Position numbers and translations under genes: made by a program. The notes under the pieces are model-generated. The model had not been told where the DNA came from. It was given only the letters and a program-made list of their open reading frames with translations, and did not search any database. This document shows positions 1 through 7,021 of a stretch of 64,000 nt of DNA, piece after piece (position 1 is the first letter of the stretch; the number at the start of each line of letters is the position of its first letter). This DNA comes from Oscillospiraceae bacterium. GTDB lineage: Bacteria; Bacillota; Clostridia; Oscillospirales; Ruminococcaceae. The stretch spans positions 1 through 64,000 of the forward strand of contig JAFTTH010000008.1 in NCBI GenBank assembly GCA_017466885.1, written 5' to 3'.

Positions 1-1
1 A

Positions 2-514
2 CTGCTGTCTGATACCACCAAATACTATATCAACCCCACCGGCCGTTTCGTTATCGGCGGACCTCAGGGGGACAGCGGTCTGAACGGCCGGAAGATCATC
101 GTTGATACCTATGGCGGCTATGCCCGTCACGGTGGCGGTGCCTTCTCCGGTAAGGATCCCACCAAGGTTGACCGTTCTGCCGCATATGCTGCCCGGTATG
201 TTGCCAAAAATATCGTTGCCGCAGGCTTTGCCGATAAGTGCGAGGTCGAGCTGGCTTACGCTATCGGCGTTGCGCAGCCCGTTTCTATTATGATCGATAC
301 CTTCGGCACCGCTACCATTGCCGAGGAGAAGCTGGAGGAGGCTGTCCGGAAGGTATTTGATCTCCGTCCCGCGGCGATCATCAAGACCCTGGGGCTCCGC
401 AAGCCTATCTACCGTCAGCTGGCCGCTTACGGTCATATGGGCCGTGAGGATCTGGGCGTTGCCTGGGAGAAGACCGACAAGGTGGATGCTCTGAAGGCTG
501 CGGTTGCCGAGTAA
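2..514 (+). CDS. metK: S-adenosylmethionine synthetase, C-terminal part
   Basis: This is the 3' part of metK, cut by the window edge; about 170 residues remain. MetK makes S-adenosylmethionine from methionine and ATP in the cytoplasm. The family motifs [19 protein letters not shown] and [16 protein letters not shown] are readable from base 2, followed by the conserved tail with YGHMGR near the C-terminus. The frame is open to the window start and ends at TAA. A promoter and a hairpin with a T-run follow directly, so the gene is probably the end of its transcript. Identification is firm; the start lies outside. Confidence 0.97.
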   Translation: MLSDTTKYYINPTGRFVIGGPQGDSGLNGRKIIVDTYGGYARHGGGAFSGKDPTKVDRSAAYAARYVAKNIVAAGFADKCEVELAYAIGVAQPVSIMIDTFGTATIAEEKLEEAVRKVFDLRPAAIIKTLGLRKPIYRQLAAYGHMGREDLGVAWEKTDKVDALKAAVAE

Positions 515-522
515 TTTTGTTA

Positions 523-551
523 TTTACAATCGGAAAATTTCATATTATAAT
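523..551 (+). promoter_or_regulatory. Promoter for the SPFH gene
   Basis: TTTACA (523-528) and TATAAT (546-551) are separated by 17 bases. The promoter lies between the metK stop and the metK terminator hairpin, so the new transcript would start at or inside that hairpin. Confidence 0.7.
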
Positions 552-553
552 AG

Positions 554-581
554 AGGCGGAGGGCATTGCTCTCCGCCTTTT
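554..581 (+). terminator. Rho-independent terminator of metK
   Basis: AGGCGGAG (554-561) pairs with CTCCGCCT (571-578), followed by a short T-run. It overlaps the expected start of the next transcript. Confidence 0.75.
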
Positions 582-611
582 ACTATTGTACCATCGAAAG
601 GAGCGGATCCT

Positions 612-1910
612 ATGGGTCTGATCAAAGCAGGAATTGGCGCTGCGGGAAGCGTTCTCGCCGACCAATGGAAGGAATTTTTCTATTGCGATGCAATCGATAA
701 GGATATTCTGGTCACCAAAGGGCAGAAGCGGATCAGCGGACGCTCCTCCAACACTAAAGCCAGCGATAATATCATCTCCAACGGGTCAGGGATCGCCGTG
801 GCGGACGGTCAGTGTATGATTATTGTGGAGCAGGGAAAGATCGTGGAGGTCTGTGCCGAGCCGGGTGAGTTTACTTATAACTCCTCCACTGAGCCCTCCA
901 TCTTTGCCGGATCACTGGGGCAGTCGATCATTGATACCTTCAAAACCCTGGGCAAGCGCTTTACCTACGGTGGAGATACCGGCAAGGACCAGCGGATTTA
1001 TTATTTCAACACCAAAGAAATCACCGGAAATAAGTTCGGCACCGCCACCCCCATCCCCTTCCGGGTAATTGTGGATGAGGCGCTGGGATATAAGCTCTCG
1101 GTAGATCTGCGGTGCAACGGTGTTTACTCCTATCATATTGTCAATCCGCTGCTTTTCTATACCAATGTCTGCGGAAATGTCTCCCGGGATTACGAACGCT
1201 CCGAGATCGACGAGATGCTCAAGGGTGAGCTGATGAACGCTCTCCAGCCGGCGCTGGCCAAAATCTCCGCCCAAAAGATCACCTATTCCGAGATCCCGGC
1301 CCATACCAAGGAAATCTCCCTTGCTCTGCGGGAGGAGCTTGCCGCAGAATGGCGGGAGAAGCGGGGCCTTGAGGTCTTCTCTCTCAACTTCAACTCTGTC
1401 AGCATTCCTGATGCCCAGCGGGCAAAGATCACCGAGTGGGAAGAGCTTGCAATGACCACCAATCCCAACACCGCGGCCGCCCGTTTGGTAGGTGGGCAGG
1501 TGGACGCTATGAAGATGGCCGCCTCCAACAGTGCCGGAGCCATGACCGGCTTTATGGGCATGGGAATGGCGATGAATGCCGCCGGCGGTGTCAACGCGCA
1601 GAATCTTTACCAGATGGGTGCGCAACAGCCTGCCGCTTCTGCCGAGAAGGGCTGGACCTGCTCCTGCGGCAGTCAAAACAGCGGCAAGTTCTGCTCCAAC
1701 TGCGGCAACCCCAAGCCGGCCGATGGCTGGACCTGCTCCTGCGGCGCGGTCAATCAGGGAAACTTCTGCACCAACTGCGGTGGAAAGCGCCCCGCGAATG
1801 CACCTCTTTATAAGTGTGATAAATGCGGCTGGCAGCCGGAGGATCCCAAGAATCCTCCCAAATTCTGCCCCGAGTGCGGAGACCGGTTTGACGAGCAGGA
1901 CGCGCAGTAA
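612..1910 (+). CDS. SPFH-domain protein with C-terminal zinc ribbons
   Basis: The 432-residue product has an N-terminal SPFH (stomatin/prohibitin-like, YdjI-type 'virion core protein') domain over roughly residues 25-320, a short Ala/Met/Gly-rich hydrophobic stretch near 330-350, and three CxC/CxxC zinc-ribbon units in the last 90 residues (TCSCGSQN, FCSNCGN, TCSCGAVN, FCTNCGG, KCDKCGW, FCPECGD). Members of this family are peripheral membrane proteins, several linked to envelope stress. I chose ATG 612, preceded by AAAGGAG, over an upstream in-frame ATG at 504 that would lie inside metK. It has its own promoter and ends at a bidirectional terminator facing the antiporter. The function is not known; the domain call is good. 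Confidence 0.85.
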   Translation: MGLIKAGIGAAGSVLADQWKEFFYCDAIDKDILVTKGQKRISGRSSNTKASDNIISNGSGIAVADGQCMIIVEQGKIVEVCAEPGEFTYNSSTEPSIFAGSLGQSIIDTFKTLGKRFTYGGDTGKDQRIYYFNTKEITGNKFGTATPIPFRVIVDEALGYKLSVDLRCNGVYSYHIVNPLLFYTNVCGNVSRDYERSEIDEMLKGELMNALQPALAKISAQKITYSEIPAHTKEISLALREELAAEWREKRGLEVFSLNFNSVSIPDAQRAKITEWEELAMTTNPNTAAARLVGGQVDAMKMAASNSAGAMTGFMGMGMAMNAAGGVNAQNLYQMGAQQPAASAEKGWTCSCGSQNSGKFCSNCGNPKPADGWTCSCGAVNQGNFCTNCGGKRPANAPLYKCDKCGWQPEDPKNPPKFCPECGDRFDEQDAQ

Positions 1911-1927
1911 TACTCTCACAACAAAAG

Positions 1928-1961
1928 ATCCCCGGAAACATTGCCGTTTCCGGGGATTTCT
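1928..1961. terminator. Bidirectional terminator between convergent genes
   Basis: ATCCCCGGAAAC (1928-1939) pairs with GTTTCCGGGGAT (1946-1957), with T-rich DNA on the plus side and A-rich DNA on the other. It serves the SPFH gene and the convergent antiporter. Confidence 0.85.
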
Positions 1962-3269
1962 TTATTCCTTGGGTTCATTTTTGGCAGCATCCAGCTTGGT
2001 CTGGCGGCGTTGCTTGACCTCCTCCGGGATGGGATGGATCTCCCCGGCGGCGGCCAAGGCCTGGCGGGTCAGCAGCGGCCCGACCAGTTCATAGATCAGA
2101 ACCGCAAAGAGGGTGATATTCCGGATCAGATTCCCCTGCTCCCCCAACTGCATTGCAGTAGCACACATTCCCAGCGCAACTCCCGCCTGGGGCAGAAGGG
2201 TAATGCCGAGATATTTGCAGATCTGAGGAGAGCATTTGGTCAGCTTGGCGCTGAAGAGGGCTCCGAAATATTTTCCAAGAGAACGGAAGATGATATAAAC
2301 GACGCCGATCACAACGATTGCCACATCGGTAAAGACATTCAGCTCCAGCTCCGCTCCGCTGATGACAAAGAAGAGGGCAAACAAGGGGGATGTCCACTTA
2401 TCCGATGCGGTCATCAAATCGGAAGAAAGGGGGCAGATATTGCAGAAAACGGTTCCCAGCATCATACAGACCAGCAGGGAGGAAAACTGGATATGTACCG
2501 GCCCGATCGGGATTTCCAGCATAGAAAGAGAGGCAGTCAGAAACACCGCCGCAATGGTCAGATTCAGACGGTTGGTATTGGAGTTGAAGAGCTTTTCCAG
2601 CTGGGTCAGCACCCAGCCCATTACCGCACCGAGAGCAAGGGAGCAAGCAATCTCGATCAGGGGGTTGATAAGGATGGAAATGGGATCCGCCGTTCCGCTG
2701 ACCATAGTTTTGGCAATACCGAAGGAAACCGCGAACACGATCAGGCCCACCGCATCATCCAGCGCAACAATGGGCAGAAGGAGCTTGGTTAGAGGGCCCT
2801 TGGCCTTATACTGCCGGACGACCATCAGGGTGGCCGCCGGTGCGGTAGCGGTTGCAATGGCGCCGAGGGTAATCAACTGCGGAACAGTCAGCTTATACGG
2901 TATGATAAAATGGACCGCCAACAGCGCCAGGTCCACCAAAAGCGTTGCCGCCAATGCCTGAAACACACCAATCACCAGCGCCTGCTTCCCTGTCTTTTTC
3001 AGATCCTGGACCCGGAATTCATTTCCGATGGAAAATGCAATAAACCCAAGGGCAACCTCCGAAACCAGAGCCAGCCCGCTCACGGCCTCCCCCGAATCAA
3101 ACCCGACCCCGGGCAAATGGAGCTGTCCCAGGCAATAGGGGCCAACCAGGACACCTGCGATCAGGTAGGCGGTAACGGAAGGGAGCTTGAGCGGCTTGAA
3201 AAAACGGGTCATTATCAACCCGGCCAAAAGCGCAATGGATACCGATAACAGCGTACTCACAAAATTCAT
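1962..3269 (-). CDS. Cation:proton antiporter (CPA2/Kef-type)
   Basis: The 435-residue protein is almost entirely membrane segments, about 12-13. It carries the antiporter hallmarks: GVLVGPYCLG near residue 39, a TAPAATLMV segment near 142 and the paired acidic residues in VALDDAVGLIVF (Asp171-Asp172) expected for ion/proton exchange in the CPA superfamily. There is no C-terminal RCK/TrkA domain, so it is shorter than classical KefB/KefC. It would exchange Na+ or K+ for protons at the cytoplasmic membrane. A consensus promoter lies upstream and it ends in a shared terminator. The ion preference cannot be read from sequence. Confidence 0.9.
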   Translation of the reverse strand: MNFVSTLLSVSIALLAGLIMTRFFKPLKLPSVTAYLIAGVLVGPYCLGQLHLPGVGFDSGEAVSGLALVSEVALGFIAFSIGNEFRVQDLKKTGKQALVIGVFQALAATLLVDLALLAVHFIIPYKLTVPQLITLGAIATATAPAATLMVVRQYKAKGPLTKLLLPIVALDDAVGLIVFAVSFGIAKTMVSGTADPISILINPLIEIACSLALGAVMGWVLTQLEKLFNSNTNRLNLTIAAVFLTASLSMLEIPIGPVHIQFSSLLVCMMLGTVFCNICPLSSDLMTASDKWTSPLFALFFVISGAELELNVFTDVAIVVIGVVYIIFRSLGKYFGALFSAKLTKCSPQICKYLGITLLPQAGVALGMCATAMQLGEQGNLIRNITLFAVLIYELVGPLLTRQALAAAGEIHPIPEEVKQRRQTKLDAAKNEPKE

Positions 3270-3329
3270 CTCTTTTTCTGATATTGACGGAATGAAAAAG
3301 GCCCTCCCGTCATAGGCGCGAACGGAGTA

Positions 3330-3358
3330 ATTATACCTCTCCTGCCGGGAAAAGTCAA
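3330..3358 (-). promoter_or_regulatory. Promoter of the antiporter gene
   Basis: On the minus strand TTGACT, a 17-base spacer and TATAAT occupy 3358-3330, about 60 bases before the start codon. Confidence 0.8.
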
Positions 3359-3524
3359 TTCCTATTTTATGACATTCCCAAAAGAAAAAGCACCTTCCAA
3401 AAGCGTAATGTCGTTAGCGAAGTTTTTGTTTTGGCATAAAATAATATATTTGGATAGAACCAGCATCGCATTTGTGAGTACAAAATGCAGTCGGGCAGAA
3501 GCCCAAACACACTTAACAACAGAA

Positions 3525-3568
3525 AAAGAGAAGATTTGTTTTGTAACAAGTCTTCTCTTTCTTTTTAT
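3525..3568 (+). terminator. Long hairpin beside palindromic array 1
   Basis: AAAGAGAAGATTTGTT (3525-3540) pairs, with one G-U, with AACAAGTCTTCTCTTT (3545-3560), followed by a T-rich run. A comparable hairpin flanks array 2, so it is probably part of the repeat element rather than a gene terminator. Confidence 0.6.
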
Positions 3569-3574
3569 TTGTAT

Positions 3575-3747
3575 GGTGATATTCCGACTTTGTCGGAGTG
3601 ATATTTTTGCTAAGCAAAAGTGATATTGAAACCTTACGGTTTCAGTGATATTTTATTCGCCTCTAAAACTCGCGAAGCGAATAACACTTGGCCGAAAGCC
3701 AAATATCACTGCGAAGCAATATAACTCGCCGCAAGGCGAATAAAACT
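3575..3747. repeat. Branched palindromic array 1
   Basis: Short, mutually different hairpins (stems such as TCCGAC/GTCGGA, TTTGCT/AGCAAA, GAAACC/GGTTTC) are joined by a constant linker close to AGTGATATT. In the second half the linker appears in the opposite orientation (AATATCACT and variants). Left and right linkers can pair, giving one long stem carrying side hairpins. No credible coding sequence is present. Confidence 0.75.
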
Positions 3748-3780
3748 TTTGGGAAATGTTCGCTAAGAACATTTCCCAAA
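3742..3780 (-). terminator. Hairpin downstream of araM
   Basis: TTTGGGAAATGTTC (3748-3761) pairs perfectly with GAACATTTCCCAAA (3767-3780) with a five-base loop; the minus-strand tail is AGTTTTATT. It could end the araM transcript or be the edge of the repeat element. Confidence 0.6.
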
Positions 3781-3800
3781 CCGATGAAGGTGCTTTCTTC

Positions 3801-5129
3801 TTACTCCATATCCATCCAGTCCTCCAGGCCCAGATCCCAAAGAAGGCGGGAAAGAACATATTTATCTCGGATATCCTTGGAGGCCCGGAGGGTCAAAGGC
3901 AAAATTCCCGGATCGATCCCGATCTCGGCCATGGTTTTTGGCGCTTCGATCCGATCCAGAATTCCCTCCAGATAGGCTGCTGACGGAACCTCCTCCACCA
4001 CCTTCTGAATCTCATCCCAATGGGAAAGGATCTGCTCCAGCCGCTCCTTATGCAGCTCCGGATCGTATTTTTTCTCCGAGGTCCGGTCCAGAGTGACCAT
4101 CCCTTCCCCGGCGGCACCCATAAAGGTGCAGAGCTGGCGGTACCAGTCCTCCACATCAAAGGAGGCAACCGCCGCAAGAGCCTTCTCCCGGTCGGGGGTA
4201 TAGCCCCGCAGGCGTTCATACAGCCGGGCGGTAATCACCGTGGCAATGGCGCATTGTGTTCCGTGGCTGGCGGTGGGAGTTCCAAAGGCCAGCCCCCGCA
4301 TATCCCACACGTGAGAGAGGTAGTGCTCCACCCCCGATGCCGGGCGGGAGCTTCCTGCAAAGCTCATTGCCACTCCAACGCCCACCAAGCCCTCAAAAAC
4401 CGCCGAGATGGCTTCATCTTCCCCTTTGAGGAGGCCATCCACATTATCCACACAGGCCTGAATGGAGGAACGGACAAGCTCTGCGATCATCGGGCAGTAG
4501 TACTCCCCCTTTACAATCCGGGCAATCTGCCACTCACAGATTCCGATATACTTTGCCAGCATATCTCCGATCCCTGACTTGACCATATCCAAAGGGGCTT
4601 TTTTGAGGATCTCCAGGTCCCCGATCACTACGTTCGCTACGCCGTTATAAAGGGACACCTTCCAGCCATTCCGGACCATTGAAGAGCTATCCGAGGCATA
4701 GCCATCCATAGAAGGAGCTGTTCCGACGATAATAAAGGGCAGCTTGACCAAGCTACGGAGGATTTTTGTCACGTCATTGATGACCCCCGAACCCACGGCA
4801 ATGAGAATATCGCAGCTACGGTCAAAATGGAGAGCGACGGAGCCGACCGCCTGCTCATCCGGCTCCAATATTTCCTGGGGAAAGACGAAGCTGGTATACG
4901 CCACGCCTCCCTCCTCCAATATCTTACAGACGGCCTCCCCTGCCGCAGCCTGAGTATTCCGGTCCGCAATCACAAAGGCTTTCTTTGCCCCGTACCGCGA
5001 CATAACCTCCGGAATCCGCGCGATCACGCCGTTCCCCACGATCACCTCATCCACCGGGGTAGCATGAACCTTCCCGCAGCAGTCGCAGAGCTTATGATTA
5101 TGCGCCTCAATATACGCCGAAACTGACAT
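3801..5129 (-). CDS. araM: sn-glycerol-1-phosphate dehydrogenase (AraM/EgsA family)
   Basis: This 442-residue protein belongs to the iron-dependent-alcohol-dehydrogenase-like fold family. The family reduces dihydroxyacetone phosphate to sn-glycerol 1-phosphate with NAD(P)H, using a bound metal. Visible features are the N-terminal CDCCGKVH motif, the nucleotide-binding GSGVINDVTK, APSMDGYASDSSSM, SGIGDMLAKY with its metal-binding Asp, and the histidine-containing GVEHYLSH and GTPTASHGTQ. I use ATG 5129, preceded by GGGAG, rather than the in-frame ATG ten codons upstream, which lies in the palindromic leader. It is transcribed alone from a consensus promoter. In Bacillus the enzyme makes archaea-type glycerol phosphate; the use here is unknown. 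Confidence 0.9.
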   Translation of the reverse strand: MSVSAYIEAHNHKLCDCCGKVHATPVDEVIVGNGVIARIPEVMSRYGAKKAFVIADRNTQAAAGEAVCKILEEGGVAYTSFVFPQEILEPDEQAVGSVALHFDRSCDILIAVGSGVINDVTKILRSLVKLPFIIVGTAPSMDGYASDSSSMVRNGWKVSLYNGVANVVIGDLEILKKAPLDMVKSGIGDMLAKYIGICEWQIARIVKGEYYCPMIAELVRSSIQACVDNVDGLLKGEDEAISAVFEGLVGVGVAMSFAGSSRPASGVEHYLSHVWDMRGLAFGTPTASHGTQCAIATVITARLYERLRGYTPDREKALAAVASFDVEDWYRQLCTFMGAAGEGMVTLDRTSEKKYDPELHKERLEQILSHWDEIQKVVEEVPSAAYLEGILDRIEAPKTMAEIGIDPGILPLTLRASKDIRDKYVLSRLLWDLGLEDWMDME

Positions 5130-5145
5130 TGTGCTTCTCCCATCC

Positions 5146-5160
5146 GGTGCCGTTGGCACC
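5146..5160 (-). promoter_or_regulatory. Palindromic operator candidate before araM
   Basis: GGTGCCGTTGGCACC is a perfect inverted repeat with a 3-base centre. It lies between the -10 box and the ribosome binding site of araM, a typical repressor site position. Confidence 0.45.
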
Positions 5161-5182
5161 GCATTTTTCCTGTTGTGTTATT

Positions 5183-5211
5183 ATTATACCATATCTTTTC
5201 GATCAAAGCAA
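5183..5211 (-). promoter_or_regulatory. araM promoter
   Basis: On the minus strand TTGCTT (5211-5206), a 17-base spacer and TATAAT (5188-5183) precede araM. Confidence 0.75.
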
Positions 5212-5220
5212 TCAACCGCA

Positions 5221-5255
5221 AAAAAGAGAGACGCAATCGAGGGAAAGCGTCTCTC
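5221..5255 (-). terminator. Terminator of the putP remnant
   Basis: GAGAGACGC (5226-5234) and GCGTCTCTC (5247-5255) form a stem followed on the minus strand by six T residues. Confidence 0.85.
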
Positions 5256-5276
5256 CTGGGGCGTTTTATTATTCTG

Positions 5277-5926
5277 TTACTGCTCCTGAACCGGGGTACC
5301 GGCACGAACAGCGTCGAAGTCTTCCTCAATCTCCTTTGCGGGGGCTTTTGTTAACAGGGAGACCACAACAATGCAGATCGCCGAGAAGAGGAATGCAGGC
5401 AGGAGCTCATAGATGCCGAAGACACCGCCCAACTGACTGAGCACCAGCTTCCAGAGGAAGATCATTCCGGCGCCGCCCACCATACCGGCGATTGCGCCCG
5501 GCTTATTGATCCGCTTCCAAAAGAGGGAGAAGAGCATCAGAGGCCCGAAGGTGGCGCCGAAGCCCGCCCAAGCAAAGGACACGATCTCGAAAATAACGCT
5601 ATTTTCATCCAGCGCGATCACAATGCCGATGAGAGCCAGCGCCAGCAGAGTGATTCGGGAAACAGTCATAACCTGCTTATCGGTAGCGGATTTTTTGAAG
5701 ATCCCCTGGAAGATATTCTTGGAGAAGGCCGATGCGGCAATCAACAGAATGTGCTTATGCTTTTCCCGGAAGCGATTGGAGAAAAACTCCGGCAGGGTAA
5801 TAGAGTTATTGGCCCGCACGCTATATCTTCTCAACCGCTTGGAAACGATCAGCCAGTTTAAGTAGGTGCCTACCGCAAGGCCGATAGCCGTCCACGCGGC
5901 ATCCGCCAGTCCGCTTTTCGTATGAA
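5277..5926 (-). pseudogene. putP: Decayed sodium/proline symporter (PutP/SSS family)
   Basis: The C-terminal third of a sodium:proline symporter is clear (WAGFGATFGPLMLFSLFWKR, then KPGAIAGMVGGAG). Compared with the roughly 490-residue family, two pieces are gone. The first 50-60 residues are replaced by palindromic element 2 at about base 5926. An internal block of roughly 240 residues is missing where NRFREKHK, which belongs near residue 90, runs straight into ILLIAASAFSKNIF, which belongs near residue 335. The frame stays open across the internal deletion, but a transporter lacking half its helices cannot work. Upstream in-frame codons within the repeat are not real. No promoter or ribosome binding site remains; the terminator does. 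Confidence 0.85.
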
Positions 5927-6225
5927 TTCGGACTCTTACATAAATCACGGCGAAAGCCGTGTATATCATCCGCAACTTGTTGCGGTATATCATCAGCCCG
6001 TATGGCTGTATATCATCAAGCCGCAGGATATGCACGCTGGCGCGTGATGAGATACAAGGGCGGCTTGCCGCCCTTGATGATATCCACGACTGCGTCGTGA
6101 TGATATGCCAAGCCTGCGGCTTGGATAAAAAAAGAAGTAACTTTTGTCTACCAAAAGTTACTTCTTTTTTGGCTATGGGCTACGAAAAAGATATTTTTGG
6201 CATTTTTGCGTATGAATTCGAACTC
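5921..6225. repeat. Branched palindromic element 2 with direct-repeat ends
   Basis: The element is bounded by TATGAATTCGGACTC (5921-5935) and TATGAATTCGAACTC (6211-6225). Inside, unlike hairpins are joined by ATATCATC in the left half (about 5960-6020) and by GATGATAT in the right half (about 6046-6107). A perfect long hairpin with loop TCTAC follows (about 6127-6170), then an AT-rich tail beginning GGCTATGGGCTACG. The first 50 bases match, nearly base for base, the start of array 5 at 32878. Open frames crossing it are artefacts of the repeat. Confidence 0.8.
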
Positions 6226-6380
6226 ACCTCTGAATGTGTTATATCATGATTCGTTGTTTAATTCAATGCTTTGCGGAGCAAAGCTACCTTTTCTTTTATC
6301 TCTTCTCTCTTATCTTTTCTCTGGAAACGACAATTTGAGAGAAGAGAGAAGAACGAATAGAGAAAAGTGAAGAGAACAAA
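6226..6380. other. Gene-free spacer
   Basis: About 155 bases of AT-rich sequence hold only a small hairpin (TGCTTTG/GCAAAGC near 6270) and purine-rich tracts with GAGAGAAGAG. I see no gene here. Confidence 0.6.
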
Positions 6381-6418
6381 AGAAACGACAATCTTCTGTC
6401 GAAAATTGTCGTTTCTTT
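6381..6418 (-). terminator. Terminator after the tRNA cluster
   Basis: AGAAACGACAAT (6381-6392) pairs with ATTGTCGTTTCT (6405-6416); on the minus strand the stem directly follows the encoded CCA of tRNA-Gln. Confidence 0.85.
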
Positions 6419-6419
6419 T

Positions 6420-6495
6420 TGGCTGGGATGGATGGGCTCGAACCATCGAAATGACGGAGTCAAAGTCCGTTGCCTTACCGCTTGGCTACATCCCA
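6420..6495 (-). tRNA. tRNA-Gln (UUG)
   Basis: The 76-base minus-strand gene folds with acceptor TGGGATG/CATCCCA, a 7-base anticodon loop CTTTGAC giving UUG, T-loop TTCGAGC and an encoded CCA. It is last in a four-gene tRNA transcript. Confidence 0.97.
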
Positions 6496-6547
6496 ATATT
6501 GAATACGGGACGCTTTTTTGAAAGAAGCATCCCGTACCCTAAAGCTA

Positions 6548-6625
6548 TGGGGTGGATAATCGGATTCGAACCGATGGTCTCCAGAGCCACAATCTGGCGC
6601 TTTAACCAACTAAGCTATACCCACC
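6548..6625 (-). tRNA. tRNA-His (GUG)
   Basis: The anticodon loop ATTGTGG reads GUG. The acceptor GTGGGTA/TATCCAC is extended by the G-1:C73 pair typical of tRNA-His, and CCA is encoded. Confidence 0.97.
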
Positions 6626-6630
6626 ATATC

Positions 6631-6707
6631 TGGCGCGCCCAGCAGGATTCGAACCTGCGGCCTACTGCTTAGAAGGCAGTTGCTCTATCCTGCTGAGCTA
6701 TGGGCGC
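6631..6707 (-). tRNA. tRNA-Arg (UCU)
   Basis: The 77-base gene has acceptor GCGCCCA/TGGGCGC, anticodon loop CTTCTAA giving UCU, and encoded CCA. It is five bases from tRNA-His. Confidence 0.97.
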
Positions 6708-6711
6708 AATT

Positions 6712-6746
6712 GCAAAAAATATGCCTCGCTATTACAGCAAGGCATA
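6712..6746 (-). terminator. Hairpin between tRNA-Leu and tRNA-Arg
   Basis: On the minus strand ATGCCTTGCT and AGCGAGGCAT form a stem followed by a T-run. It may terminate part of the transcription after tRNA-Leu or act as a processing site. Confidence 0.5.
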
Positions 6747-6749
6747 CAT

Positions 6750-6836
6750 TGGTGCGGATAAGAGGACTTGAACCTCCACCGAGTTGCCCCGACTAGAACC
6801 TGAATCTAGCGCGTCTGCCTATTCCGCCATATCCGC
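6750..6836 (-). tRNA. tRNA-Leu (CAG)
   Basis: This 87-base class II tRNA has a long variable arm, acceptor GCGGATA/TATCCGC, anticodon loop TTCAGGT giving CAG, and encoded CCA. It is first in the minus-strand tRNA cluster. Confidence 0.97.
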
Positions 6837-6864
6837 ATATTTTTTTGCTCCAGCGACGGGATAT

Positions 6865-6893
6865 ATTCTAACACGTTCTGCCAAGAAAGTCAA
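6865..6893 (-). promoter_or_regulatory. tRNA cluster promoter
   Basis: TTGACT, a 17-base spacer and TAGAAT lie on the minus strand just before tRNA-Leu. Confidence 0.75.
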
Positions 6894-6976
6894 TATCTTT
6901 TTTGAAAAAAATTTTTCTTTTTTTCATTTTCCTTTTTTAATGGTCTTTTTCTTCCGTTTTCCTTCTTTTATCCCTG

Positions 6977-7014
6977 CAAAAAAGAAAAGCAGGGCGGGAA
7001 AATCCACGCCCTGC
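6977..7014 (-). terminator. Terminator of the two-component operon
   Basis: GCAGGGCG (6989-6996) pairs with CGCCCTGC (7007-7014), and a T-rich tail follows on the minus strand. Confidence 0.85.
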
Positions 7015-7021
7015 CGATTCC

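Larger units (their letters stand above)
3385..3803 (-). repeat. Palindromic element apparently inserted in araM terminator
   Basis: AAAGCACCTTC (3387-3397) and GAAGGTGCTTT (3786-3796) are exact inverted repeats about 390 bases apart. Read on the minus strand after the araM stop they would form one terminator stem followed by a T-rich tail. The DNA between carries the palindromic array at 3575-3747 and its associated hairpins. The simplest reading is that the element landed in the loop of the original terminator; this is inference. Confidence 0.55.

Noticed and set aside
5930..6249. Small open frames through the palindromic arrays (also at 32806-33247)
   Set aside because: Frames rich in MIC/CISS/YII-type residues recur wherever the arrays occur and are by-products of the linker sequence.
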